Shown: positions 19,009 to 27,879 of the stretch, piece by piece
Position numbering within the stretch: the stretch's first letter is position 1
How the letters are laid out: each line of letters starts with the position of its first letter
Source: CAYMUR01 sp964393615
GTDB lineage: Bacteria > Planctomycetota > Planctomycetia > Pirellulales > Pirellulaceae
Direction: 5' to 3'
DNA: 64,000 nucleotides
Assembly (NCBI GenBank): GCA_964393615.1
Contig: CAYMUR010000019.1
Span: 1-64,000 of the forward strand
Position numbers and translations under genes: made by a program
The notes under the pieces: generated by a model
What the model saw: only the letters and a program-made list of their open reading frames with translations
Databases searched by the model: none
What the model was told of the DNA's origin: nothing

Positions 19009-19995
19009 CTAGTTCCTTTTGGCTATTGGTAACGTCACGACTTTTGCGCTGCCGATTTTCGAGTTTAATTGACAGCCAGGCAATTGGTGTTCCCGCCGTA
19101 CGTAAGCCAGAGCTAATGGTGCTGCCAGGCATGGAGAATGTGTTGCGGATGTTACGTGGCCGATGGTTTTCTGCTCCACTATGAGTTCCATGCCAGGTGA
19201 GGGGATTGCTTCGCTCTCGAATTGAAGACCGACCAGATTCCAGTTGACGTGTCCTAGTGCGTCAATACGTGCCACTGTTTCCTGTCCCAGATAACACCCT
19301 TTGGTAAAACAGATAGCCTGATGATCTCGGCCGATTTCTTGCGGGAAGTTTGTATCGCTGATGTCAATTCCATACTGTGGCCAGCCAGCTTCAATGCGGG
19401 CCATTGTCAGCGCTTGTTCACTACAGGGATGGGCGGATATTTTTCTAAATGTTGCTTCCAGTGTGCTTTGTGATGCACTGTCACAAACGAGTAGCAGTGA
19501 AGAAGTCGTGGTCATTTCGACACGATATAGTTCGACCGGAATACCAGCAAATTCGCTGGCCATGCATTGTAGCACGGAAGTGAAATCTTCCGTGAATAGC
19601 GGTTCAAAATGTGTGGCCCATTTTGTACCACTTAACAAGGTGACCGACCGTTGCTTGCTCTGGTCGTTCAATTGAACATCTTCACGAATCAGGTAACGAT
19701 CAAGATGAGGTAGAATAGTGTCGGCTTGGCCCGACACGGTCGCGATGATTAGACGGTCTTCATGGCAAAATACGAACACGTGCGCCATGATTTTTCCTTG
19801 AACATTCGTGAGAAATGCTTCGCAACCGCGGCCAGGAATCAGGCCAACGATGTCGTTCGTACAAAAGTTATTCAGAAACGACATTCGGTCAGTTCCGGTT
19901 AACTCAATCAGGGTGTGTGGCAGGGCCAAATATCCGAGTCCATCCACCAATGAGTGATAGTCGTTGAGAACTGCTGATTCCGGTTCAATCTTCAC
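19009..19995 (-). CDS. ygfZ: YgfZ/GcvT-like folate-binding protein
   Basis: 328 residues, with a GTG start preceded by GGAG. It has the aminomethyltransferase (GcvT) fold and the YgfZ signature KGCYLGQE near residue 225, containing the conserved Cys. The N-terminal part has RMSFLNNFCTNDI and EAFLTNVQGKI, also typical. YgfZ family proteins bind tetrahydrofolate and support repair or assembly of certain iron-sulfur enzymes such as MiaB in Escherichia coli. It is not the glycine-cleavage T protein, as no other gcv gene is near and the signature differs. It is transcribed alone, convergent with the upstream M50-like gene. Confidence 0.9.
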   Translation of the reverse strand: MKIEPESAVLNDYHSLVDGLGYLALPHTLIELTGTDRMSFLNNFCTNDIVGLIPGRGCEAFLTNVQGKIMAHVFVFCHEDRLIIATVSGQADTILPHLDRYLIREDVQLNDQSKQRSVTLLSGTKWATHFEPLFTEDFTSVLQCMASEFAGIPVELYRVEMTTTSSLLLVCDSASQSTLEATFRKISAHPCSEQALTMARIEAGWPQYGIDISDTNFPQEIGRDHQAICFTKGCYLGQETVARIDALGHVNWNLVGLQFESEAIPSPGMELIVEQKTIGHVTSATHSPCLAAPLALAYVRREHQLPGCQLNSKIGSAKVVTLPIAKRN

Positions 19996-20290
19996 GTTAA
20001 CTGGCTCCGTTATATACAGAACTGAAACTGAAAAGAGGTGCAGAGGTAATGAAATAAATCATTCCATCCTGACCTGTCATTGCCAATAACTCGTAATCTC
20101 TTAATGGCTTGGGTGATGACTTGTCAGGCGGCGTGACGGTTTGTAATAAACCTCTTCTGACGAACAAGTAAAAACTCAGTGAATGTGCGGAGTGTTGTAC
20201 CGTTCCGACAAGTCGAGCTTTACCTGTAAAGCCAACTTACATAATAATGCCCGGCAAACGAAAATGACGCCACCCCCCTGAGAAAATGTT

Positions 20291-22645
20291 ATGCGAATTG
20301 CAATTATCAGCAGCATTGCACTTGTCGGTTTAGCTCTCGTGGTGACACAAACGGTACGCAGCCTGACCCGTGGGGTATCTAGTACTGAAAACCAATCTAC
20401 GGCAGAACAGATTTTACTGCGGATGGTTGACGCATACCGTCACGCGAAGTCCTATTCGGATCGTGGTGTCATTCGTATTTCAGAGGCATCAGAAAATCAA
20501 ACTCTCTATGACAGCGCTCCGTTTACTGTCCGATTTAACCGGTCAGGATGTCTTTGGTTACGAGCGTATCAAGTGCATTTGGTGAGCGACGGAGACAGGT
20601 TGCGCGCGAAATTTATGGACAAGGAGATACCGGAACTGTCTCGGCAAATTGTGGATCGTGTCGCTCCGGATAAAATGGAATTGTCGGTATTGAAAAGGGA
20701 TGCATTTCTCTGGGATCATCTAGAAGGCGGAATCGGGGGTTTGCCTGTATCTTTACGCTTGCTGCTCGAAGATAATGCCTTGTCCGAGGTGTTCACAGAC
20801 GATGTTCAGCTTAAACGTTTGCCGTCGCAGAAGATTGGTGACAAACAGTGCCATCTGATTCAAGCAGGTGCTGATGGAACCAATACAGTCGTGTTCTGGA
20901 TCGACGTACGGACACACATTTTGAGGCGATTTGAATATCCGCAGATGGATGGGTTTTCGACCGTGGCCGATTTTAACGATGCAAGATTCCATGGTTCGTC
21001 TAATCGTCAGGATTATCGCTTGTCGCTATTGCCGGATGACAGGCCTGTCCAATACTTTGTCGTTCCGCCACAACCGTTGACGACTCATCTGTTGGGAAAA
21101 ACCGTAAACCGGTTTGAATTTGTTGCCCTGAATGGTGATTTGATTTCTGCTGCGGACTTGCGTAACCGGACAACTGTTCTCGTTTGGTTTAATCGTCATC
21201 CGGCGTCTCAAGCCGCTCTTGCCGCAGTCCAGCGTGTTTATGATTGGTACCAGGACAATGACCAGGTTCAATTTTATGCCGTTTGGGCAGAGGGCTCTTC
21301 TTTGGAAAGCGACCAACTGCTGGGTATTCTCGACGAGTGGAAAATTGATCTGCCTGTAGTGCGGGATTTGGAAGCTTTTGGCAGAGATGTATTTCAAATT
21401 ACTGGTGCACCGACGCTGGTGGGACTCGACACAGAAAATCGTGTGCAGTTGTTCGAAGTAGGTGTCCGGGAAGACCTGGAAACTTTTCTCTCTCATGGAT
21501 TGAAGCAATTGTCCAATGGTGTCGATATTGCGGCCATTTTGGTACAGCAGCACGATGAGGAATCTCGACAATACCGTCACAATCTAATGGTTGCCAACAC
21601 CGGAAATGAAGAAATACTTCACCAGGTACCTCAGCCAGATATCCGACCACGATCGGAACCGAGACACTGGAAACTAACGCCGCTGTGGAGTCTCACTCAG
21701 CTGGAGTCGCCTGGTAACATTACTGTTCTTGAAAAGAATCACCAAATTTCCTTTGCCGTGAATGACGGGTTGCGCAAAGTGGTTGAATTGGATATCGATG
21801 GAAGTATCCGGCAGAGTATTGAACTGAATCTTCCACGTGATGCGGAGGTGACTTATTTGCAACAGGCGAGTGATGCGGAGGGTCGCCGCTGGGTGGTGGG
21901 AGGTGCCAGTTTAGCGCGCAAGGTGTTTCTGTTTGACGAAGCGTGGCAGCCCGTGCTGCAATATCCAGCTGAAAACCAGTCGCATGACGGAATACAAGAT
22001 GTCCAGTTGTTAGATCTCAACGGTGATGGAACACTGGAAATGTATGTTGGATTTTGGGGCTTGGCTGGCATTCATGCGGTAGATATTCATGGGGAACGAA
22101 CGTGGCGTAACCAAGCGGTGCATTCTGTGCTGTCACTTGTTGCGACACGGCCCGATGTAGCAGGCCTCCGGCAGCTGCTGGTGGTCAGTGCAGATGGTGG
22201 TATTGTACCGGTAACGTTTGATGGTCGAGAGGGGGGCGAATTCAGGGTCGGTTCTCACGCGATTTACCATTTGCAGAGAGCGGTCGTGTCCCAGGATGGT
22301 AAGCCGACTTTTTGTGGCCTTGCCTTTACTGACGAAGAGACGCACCTGGCGTTGGGAATCAATGAGGATTGGCAGGAAACCTGGAGTTACCGGCTACCGA
22401 GTGGCATCCATCAGACAGCAGTGAGACGCTTGTCATCTGCACGACTGTTTGAGGAGACGTACTGGTTGTTTCCAGGATCGGACGGATCAGTACACATCGT
22501 AAGTGAGGATGGAAAATTTTACGACGTCTTTCAGCAAGGGGCCGCTATACGGGGGCTTGTTGCTACTCAGGCAGGGGACGATGCTCTGTTGATTGTGGCT
22601 TCCGAACAAGAAGTCGTCGGATACAAGGTTGATATGAATCGCTAA
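20291..22645 (+). CDS. Exported LolA-like / thioredoxin-like / propeller fusion protein
   Basis: 784 residues. An N-terminal hydrophobic segment (IAIISSIALVGLALVVTQTV) exports or anchors it. Residues about 35-255 resemble the LolA/DUF2092 outer-membrane lipoprotein carrier fold (AEQILLRMVDAYRHAKSYSD). Residues about 265-400 resemble a TlpA/redoxin thioredoxin domain, including a cis-Pro site ITGAPTLVGLD, but where WCxxC should stand it reads VWFNRHPASQ (about 295), so no redox cysteines exist. The remainder looks like a beta-propeller with one calcium-type FG-GAP loop, DLNGDGTLEMYVG, near 570. A planctomycete-style multi-domain periplasmic protein; function unknown. It ends 21 bases before convergent hslU. 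Confidence 0.78.
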   Translation: MRIAIISSIALVGLALVVTQTVRSLTRGVSSTENQSTAEQILLRMVDAYRHAKSYSDRGVIRISEASENQTLYDSAPFTVRFNRSGCLWLRAYQVHLVSDGDRLRAKFMDKEIPELSRQIVDRVAPDKMELSVLKRDAFLWDHLEGGIGGLPVSLRLLLEDNALSEVFTDDVQLKRLPSQKIGDKQCHLIQAGADGTNTVVFWIDVRTHILRRFEYPQMDGFSTVADFNDARFHGSSNRQDYRLSLLPDDRPVQYFVVPPQPLTTHLLGKTVNRFEFVALNGDLISAADLRNRTTVLVWFNRHPASQAALAAVQRVYDWYQDNDQVQFYAVWAEGSSLESDQLLGILDEWKIDLPVVRDLEAFGRDVFQITGAPTLVGLDTENRVQLFEVGVREDLETFLSHGLKQLSNGVDIAAILVQQHDEESRQYRHNLMVANTGNEEILHQVPQPDIRPRSEPRHWKLTPLWSLTQLESPGNITVLEKNHQISFAVNDGLRKVVELDIDGSIRQSIELNLPRDAEVTYLQQASDAEGRRWVVGGASLARKVFLFDEAWQPVLQYPAENQSHDGIQDVQLLDLNGDGTLEMYVGFWGLAGIHAVDIHGERTWRNQAVHSVLSLVATRPDVAGLRQLLVVSADGGIVPVTFDGREGGEFRVGSHAIYHLQRAVVSQDGKPTFCGLAFTDEETHLALGINEDWQETWSYRLPSGIHQTAVRRLSSARLFEETYWLFPGSDGSVHIVSEDGKFYDVFQQGAAIRGLVATQAGDDALLIVASEQEVVGYKVDMNR

Positions 22646-22666
22646 TGCTCTGAGTCAGGGGTTGAT

Positions 22667-24034
22667 CTAAAGGATGAACTTGCTCAGGTCTTCGTCTTCG
22701 GCCACTTCCTTGAGTCGGTCGGATACATAGGTGGCGTTGATCTCGACACGTCCCATCGTCATTTCCGGTGCTTCGAAACTGAGTTCTTCCAGTAACCGTT
22801 CCATGATTGTATACAGACGCCGCGCACCGATATTTTGTGAAGCCTGGTTTACCTGGAATGCAAATGATGCCAGTACTTCAATGGCGTCCTTGGTGAACTT
22901 CAGCTGGACAGATTCCGTTTCCAACAATGCAGTGTATTGTTTTGTCAGTGCATTTTTGGGTTCGGTCAGGATACGCACGAAATCTTCTTTGGTCAGATCC
23001 TTTAACTCAACCCGTATCGGGAATCGTCCTTGTAGCTCAGGCATCAATTCACTGGGACGCGTGCTGTGAAAAGCCCCTGCGGCGACAAACAAGACATGGT
23101 CAGTTTTGGCATATCCATAACGTGTTTGAATAGTAGTTCCTTCAACAATGGGCAACAAATCCCGCTGTACACCTTGGCGGGAAACATCGGCATTGTTGGA
23201 ATTACTGGCCACTACCTTGTCAAGCTCGTCAATAAAGATAATACCTAGGTCTTGGGCTAGATCGATGGCAGCGGCATTGATTTTGTCAGCATCCAGCAAT
23301 GATTCGCACTCCTGTTCAAATAATACTTCGCGGGCCTCAGTGACGGTCAATTCACGGTGTGATGTTTTGGCGGGCATGATTTTTTCAAACATACCCTGGA
23401 TATCTACATCCATTTGTTCCATACCCATCCCACCTAACATGACAGGCGTTGATTTTTGTTCGATGGATAACTCAACGGTCCGTTGGTCCAATTCTCCAGT
23501 GCGCAGCATGGCACACATTTTTTCTCGAGTCCGTTCGTATTGTTCCGCACTGTTAGTACCGTCCACATTAACGTCCAAGCTGACGGGAGGCGGGCAAAGC
23601 AGATCGAGCAGTCGTTGTTCAACACGTTCTTCGGCCTGTGTTTCAACATTCTTACGTTCTTGCTGGCGGACGAGACCGATCGCATTTTCGACCAGTTCTC
23701 GGACCATGCTTTCTACATCTCGTCCGTAATACCCAACTTCGGTGTATTTTGTTGCTTCGACTTTGATGAATGGCGCACCGGTCAGTTTGGCCAATCGACG
23801 GGCGATCTCGGTTTTGCCGACCCCCGTGGGGCCAATCATCATGATGTTTTTGGGCGCAATCTCTTGCCGCAATTCTTCTGGCAATTGTCGCCGACGCCAA
23901 CGATTGCGCACGGCGATTGCGACCGCCCGCTTTGCATCATCCTGTCCCACAATATGACGGTCGAGTTCCTCGACGATCTGGCGCGGTGTCAAATCAGATC
24001 GCTGCGAGTTGTCGGTTTTTGTCAAGTTGAGCAC
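22667..24034 (-). CDS. hslU: ATP-dependent protease ATPase subunit HslU
   Basis: 455 residues. The AAA+ unfoldase of the HslUV (ClpYQ) protease. Walker A is MMIGPTGVGKTEIARRL, Walker B IIFIDELDKVV, and the C-terminal sensor region has IGARRLYTIMERLLEE. The pore loop is GYYG instead of the common GYVG; variants at this third position occur in the family. The GTG start is supported by GGAGG 7 nt upstream. It overlaps the end of hslV by 13 bases, so the two are translationally coupled, in the usual order hslV then hslU. Confidence 0.96.
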   Translation of the reverse strand: MLNLTKTDNSQRSDLTPRQIVEELDRHIVGQDDAKRAVAIAVRNRWRRRQLPEELRQEIAPKNIMMIGPTGVGKTEIARRLAKLTGAPFIKVEATKYTEVGYYGRDVESMVRELVENAIGLVRQQERKNVETQAEERVEQRLLDLLCPPPVSLDVNVDGTNSAEQYERTREKMCAMLRTGELDQRTVELSIEQKSTPVMLGGMGMEQMDVDIQGMFEKIMPAKTSHRELTVTEAREVLFEQECESLLDADKINAAAIDLAQDLGIIFIDELDKVVASNSNNADVSRQGVQRDLLPIVEGTTIQTRYGYAKTDHVLFVAAGAFHSTRPSELMPELQGRFPIRVELKDLTKEDFVRILTEPKNALTKQYTALLETESVQLKFTKDAIEVLASFAFQVNQASQNIGARRLYTIMERLLEELSFEAPEMTMGRVEINATYVSDRLKEVAEDEDLSKFIL

Positions 24035-24570
24035 GCTAATTCCTCCACAACAATTTGGTCGTTGGTATAGACATCGATACCTGCAGCAATTTCCAGACTG
24101 CGACGTACAATGTCAGGGGCGGAAAGTTCAGAATGGGCGGCCAAGGCGCGAGCAGCAGCGACCGCATAGTGTCCGCCGGAACCAATTCCCAAAATTCCGT
24201 CGGTGGGTTGTATCACGTCGCCTGTTCCGCCTATTAGTAATGTATTTTTGTCGTCCAACACGATCATCAGTGCTTCCAGGCGACGTAGTACGCGGTCGGT
24301 ACGCCACTGTTTCGCCAGTTCTGTAGCAGCCCTCGGTAGGTTTGCGGGAAAATCCTTGAGCTTTGCTTCGAACCGTTCCAGCAATGCAAAAGCGTCGGCA
24401 CTAGCCCCTGCGAATCCGCATAGGACTCGCCCGTTTGCCAGTGTTCGTATTTTAACAGCATCGGACTTCATGATCGTTTGATTCAACGATACCTGACCGT
24501 CGCCGCCTAGGGCTACTGTTGTTCCTTTGCGTACCGTCAAAATGGTGGTTGATCGAAATTTCATCGGCAT
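24022..24570 (-). CDS. hslV: ATP-dependent protease proteolytic subunit HslV
   Basis: 182 residues. The proteasome-beta-like peptidase of HslUV. The catalytic N-terminal Thr, exposed after removal of a short propeptide, is seen in RSTTILTVRKGTTVALGGDG. SGGHYAVAAARAL and GIDVYTND are family motifs near the sodium-binding and HslU-contact regions. Two starts, 24570 (MPM) and 24564, are possible; AGAAGA spacing fits 24570. Its promoter should lie in the 24571-24817 interval shared with the divergent isochorismatase gene. Confidence 0.96.
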   Translation of the reverse strand: MPMKFRSTTILTVRKGTTVALGGDGQVSLNQTIMKSDAVKIRTLANGRVLCGFAGASADAFALLERFEAKLKDFPANLPRAATELAKQWRTDRVLRRLEALMIVLDDKNTLLIGGTGDVIQPTDGILGIGSGGHYAVAAARALAAHSELSAPDIVRRSLEIAAGIDVYTNDQIVVEELACST

Positions 24571-24817
24571 TTAAATCTTCTGGTGAATCGTTGTTTGGAT
24601 GACAGGTCCCGACGCCAACTCCAGATTTTTGGGCAGAGACTGTAAAAGGTTATGTGATATCATTCCGACCGTCTCTGATGCAAGACACCAGCGGCCGGCC
24701 GGCCATGGTTTTGGCAGCTGTTTATCGCTCCCCTACGACATTGTGGCGAAAACAACGTCGAACCTCTAGGGGCCTCTGCATCTGGTGAGCTTGCCTGTTT
24801 TACGTTATGGTACTGGT

Positions 24818-25405
24818 ATGTCCGATAGGTTTTCTATGGTACGAAGTTCCGAATTAATGTCAGCGGGTGACACGGCGCTACTTGTCGTTGACGTGCAGGA
24901 CAAACTTATTGGGCACATTCCTGATCAAGAGACCATTGTTTGGAATATTGGCCGTCTGCTGGAGGGTGGGAAAATACTGGGTGTACCGGCTGCGGCGACA
25001 GAACAGTACCCAAAAGGCTTGGGCCCTACCGTTTCCTCATTGGCGAAGGAATTGGGAGAAATTCCTTCCAAGTTGAGTTTTAGTTGCGCTTCATGTGAGA
25101 AAATATTTGACCACTTTGCACAGTCTGGAATTGTCAAGCTGCTAGTTGTTGGTATTGAAGCACACGTTTGTGTGCAACAAACAGTTTTAGATATGTTAGC
25201 TTCTGGTTTTCGTGTATATCTGGCGGTCGATGCGGTCGGTTCACGGCATGCTGTTGACTATGACTTTGCCCTGCGGCGTATGGAATCTGCTGGTGCGACA
25301 TTAACTACTACTGAATCTGCCTTGTTCGAATGGTGTGAAGTTGCCGGGACTACGGCATTCAAGAAGATTAGCGAACTCGTTCGCCAAGCCCCACCTAGTC
25401 ATTAA
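24818..25405 (+). CDS. Isochorismatase-family cysteine hydrolase
   Basis: About 195 residues. The catalytic triad of the family is visible: Asp in TALLVVDVQDKLIG, Lys in PSKLSFSCAS, and Cys in VVGIEAHVCVQQT, with the preceding cis-peptide region. Members hydrolyse isochorismate, nicotinamide or related amides; this subgroup, common in planctomycetes, has no settled substrate. The start is uncertain: GTG at 24785 and ATGs at 24818, 24836 and 24857 are all in frame, and none has a strong ribosome binding site. It is divergent from hslV. Confidence 0.85.
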   Translation: MSDRFSMVRSSELMSAGDTALLVVDVQDKLIGHIPDQETIVWNIGRLLEGGKILGVPAAATEQYPKGLGPTVSSLAKELGEIPSKLSFSCASCEKIFDHFAQSGIVKLLVVGIEAHVCVQQTVLDMLASGFRVYLAVDAVGSRHAVDYDFALRRMESAGATLTTTESALFEWCEVAGTTAFKKISELVRQAPPSH

Positions 25406-25583
25406 TCCCAATGTCAAAAAAGAATAGAACTCAATCAGTCCAGGATACCCGATTTACGGTCTCTCCAATTTCTGTTGGGTAAAGACACTTTTGGAACATT
25501 GGCGCATTGCTTTACGAAGTTACATTTTTTTATTTTACAGAAAACATCTGAAAACATTCCAATAGTTGCGAGATTTACAAACG

Positions 25584-26771
25584 ATGACTACTTATGCACC
25601 CCTTAATCCTCCGATCCGTACCTTGATGGGGCCAGGTCCCAGTGATATCCACCCGCGCGTTTTAGAAGCGCTTGGAAAACCCACTGTTGGTCATCTAGAT
25701 CCTTATTACCTGCAAGTGATGGATCAGTTGCAAACGATGCTCCGAAGTCTGTTTTGCACAAAGAATCAGATGACATTTGCGATCAGTGCGACGGGGTCTG
25801 CGGGAATGGAAGCGACGGTTGTAAATTTGGTGGAACCGGGCGATGCGATGGTGGTTGGTGTCAATGGTGTTTTTGGAACTCGGATGGCAGATGTAGCGAC
25901 CCGTGCTGGGGCTCAAGTGACTACGGTCGAAAGGGCTTGGGGCGAAGTATTTACAACGGATGATCTGAAAGATGTGTTGGCCCAGAAAAAGCCCAAAGTC
26001 GTAGGCATTGTAATGGCGGAGACTTCTACAGGCGCCGCTCAACCGATTGAGGAAATTTCGCAATTGGTCCATGACGCAGGTGCACTACTGTTAGTGGATG
26101 CTGTGACTGCTCTAGGGGGTATGCCGGTCGCAATAGATGACTGGGGAATCGATGCGATTTATTCGGGTTCGCAAAAATGCTTAAGTTGTCCCCCGGGATT
26201 AGCTCCTGTTTCATTCAGTCAGCGTGCGGTAGAAGCTGTTTTGAACCGAAAATCAAAGGTTCAAAGTTGGTACTTGGACATTTCCATGTTGGCTTCTTAT
26301 TGGGGGGAAGAAAGGGTGTATCATCACACCGCCCCGATCAACATGACCTATGGTTTGTACGAAGCTGTGCGGATCATTCTGGAGGAAGGCCTGGAAAACT
26401 GTTTTAGCCGTCATTTATTGAATCATCAGGCACTCAAAGCGGGATTGGCCGCACTGGGTATTGGTTATGCGGCACAAGAGGGGCATCAACTTCCGATGCT
26501 GAATGCGGTCCACGTACCCGAGGGCGTGGATGATGCAGCAGTACGCAAAGCTTTGCTAAACCGTTTTGGCATCGAAATTGGGGCCGGGTTAGGGGCTTTC
26601 AAGGGAAAAGTGTGGCGGATTGGACTCATGGGTTACGCCAGTCGACCAGAGAACGTGCTTTTGCTACTTGCCGCTTTGGAACAATTGTTAGCAGAACAGG
26701 ATTATTCTTTTGAGCGGGGTGCGAGTATCGCCGGCGCCAATGAGTGTTATGAATCTGCGGGTGACATCTAG
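25584..26771 (+). CDS. Class V aminotransferase (alanine-glyoxylate / serine-pyruvate type)
   Basis: 395 residues from the ATG at 25584. Motifs of the alanine-glyoxylate aminotransferase group: LMGPGPSDIHPRVLEAL at the N-terminus, SATGSAGMEA (PLP phosphate cup), LLVDAVTALGG (Asp to the pyridine N), and SGSQKCLSCPPGL with the Schiff-base Lys198. WRIGLMGYASRPENV closes the protein, as in AGT enzymes. The family transfers the amino group from alanine or serine to glyoxylate or pyruvate. Which donor is used here cannot be decided by eye. It is monocistronic, followed by a long noncoding region before csrA. Confidence 0.92.
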   Translation: MTTYAPLNPPIRTLMGPGPSDIHPRVLEALGKPTVGHLDPYYLQVMDQLQTMLRSLFCTKNQMTFAISATGSAGMEATVVNLVEPGDAMVVGVNGVFGTRMADVATRAGAQVTTVERAWGEVFTTDDLKDVLAQKKPKVVGIVMAETSTGAAQPIEEISQLVHDAGALLLVDAVTALGGMPVAIDDWGIDAIYSGSQKCLSCPPGLAPVSFSQRAVEAVLNRKSKVQSWYLDISMLASYWGEERVYHHTAPINMTYGLYEAVRIILEEGLENCFSRHLLNHQALKAGLAALGIGYAAQEGHQLPMLNAVHVPEGVDDAAVRKALLNRFGIEIGAGLGAFKGKVWRIGLMGYASRPENVLLLLAALEQLLAEQDYSFERGASIAGANECYESAGDI

Positions 26772-27312
26772 TCAAAGGGATGTCGTATTAACGATAGGTC
26801 AAGTGCACGATAAAAATAAAATGAACAATATCGGTGGTATAGTAAGGTTAGTTAGATAAATTCTACCGAGCGACTTGGGGTGGTGATTTGGCGTTGACAC
26901 GGAACAGGTGAGTGCTACTTGCAATTTCCGTGCTAAAGGCTATTATTTCTCAGAATCCAGTGAAGTACTCAGTTGGCGCTGTTGGCCTTTGAAGACGAGT
27001 AGTCTATAGCTCTGAAGTTTGTCCCTTTGGCCGAATTAGAACACTGGATGCCAATTCAACATTCAGTGGATGAGCCGACGGTATCGTATAGCATCAAAAA
27101 TCATATAGCATCAAAATTTACTTCCGGAACACTTCCGTCAAGATTCGATTTTTCGATGGGAACAATTCAGGCCTGGAAATAGCTTGTTTCTTGTTTGGGA
27201 CAGAAGTCATTGTGAATACCTGCTGAGAGGTTTGTTTCGGGGATGTAATATATTTTCACTGCGTGGTGCCCTGGTGGCGATGTTGGGCATCAGGATACCG
27301 ACCGGAGATTGG
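26772..27312. other. Long leader/intergenic region upstream of csrA
   Basis: 541 bases. It contains a possible -35 box TTGACA at about 26893, a 13-bp direct repeat (27087-27116) and two close copies of ACTTCCG (from 27120 and about 27131). No protein-coding frame is convincing; the frame that extends csrA upstream to 27184 lacks family residues. Confidence 0.5.
27087..27116. repeat. Direct repeat TATAGCATCAAAA x2 upstream of csrA
   Basis: Exact copies at 27087-27099 and 27104-27116, a 17-bp period, about 200 bp upstream of the csrA start. AT-rich and in phase over roughly 1.6 helical turns. It could be a regulator site, but no protein is indicated. Confidence 0.6.
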
Positions 27313-27543
27313 ATGCTAGTACTGAGTCGAAAAATTGGTGAGAAGATCTGGATTGGTGAAGAGATTTCAGTCACCGTCGTGCGCATGTCTGGTGGCACGG
27401 TTCGCTTGGGTATCCAAGCACCGGAAGAGCTTCCAGTTGTCCGCGAAGAATTGAGGTCGCAATTCGAAGGTACAGGCCCCGTATCGCAAGAATTGGTGAA
27501 CCACGTGGTAAAGCGTGACGAACGGACGCTTCCGCGGCAGTGA
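27313..27543 (+). CDS. csrA: Carbon storage regulator CsrA
   Basis: 76 residues starting MLVLSRKIGEKIWIG, the invariant CsrA N-terminus, with GGAG about 6 nt before the ATG. Arg44, the key RNA-contact residue, is present in LPVVREEL, as is the VRLGIQAP strand. CsrA binds GGA motifs in hairpin loops of mRNA leaders to control translation, commonly of carbon-storage and flagellar genes. Longer in-frame starts exist but add no family sequence. The gene is followed 33 bases later by five 18-bp tandem repeats, some with GGA triplets. A flagellar gene, fliM, is found 11 kb away. Confidence 0.96.
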   Translation: MLVLSRKIGEKIWIGEEISVTVVRMSGGTVRLGIQAPEELPVVREELRSQFEGTGPVSQELVNHVVKRDERTLPRQ

Positions 27544-27576
27544 CGGCTGTCTTTGACCTTCGAGCATCGTCTCAGT

Positions 27577-27666
27577 GATGTGAGTGCGTCACGAGATGTG
27601 AGTGCGTCACGAGATGTGGATGCGTCACGAGATGTGGATGCGTCACAGGATGTGAGTCCGTCACAG
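27577..27666. repeat. Five tandem copies of an 18-bp unit just after csrA
   Basis: Consensus GATGTGAGTGCGTCACGA. Copies start at 27577, 27595, 27613, 27631 and 27649, with few differences (GTGAGTG or GTGGATG; the last two end CAG). Each unit has a short dyad, GTGA...TCAC. Units 3 and 4 and the junction of 4 and 5 contain GGA. Noncoding, directly 3' of csrA. Confidence 0.9.
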
Positions 27667-27879
27667 GGGGCTGTTTCTCTTGGCGTTGCAATGACCAGCT
27701 AGGTGGACCGCTTGGATTTTATTCAATGAACATACAGGTTGAAAAGTTGCCAGTCCATGTAAGCTTGTGGGCACCGTTAGGTCTGTTGGCATCTTGGACG
27801 TGTTCAGTCGGAATCCTACAAATCAGAAAAATGACGTGTGTGTCATTGGTGGCGTTCCAAGGCTTCTAGGACATGGTCT
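27667..27879. other. Intergenic region, nothing recognised
   Basis: About 210 bases between the csrA repeats and the convergent end of the ftsQ-like gene. No clear terminator hairpin with a T-run was found on either strand. Confidence 0.45.

Noticed and set aside
23148..23729. Long plus-strand open frame
   Set aside because: Antisense shadow of hslU.
27184..27312. N-terminal extension of csrA
   Set aside because: CsrA always begins at MLVLSRK; the extension has no conserved residues and the GGAG site lies before 27313.
27577..27666. 18-bp repeats as a CRISPR or attachment site
   Set aside because: No spacers, no integrase or cas genes nearby.
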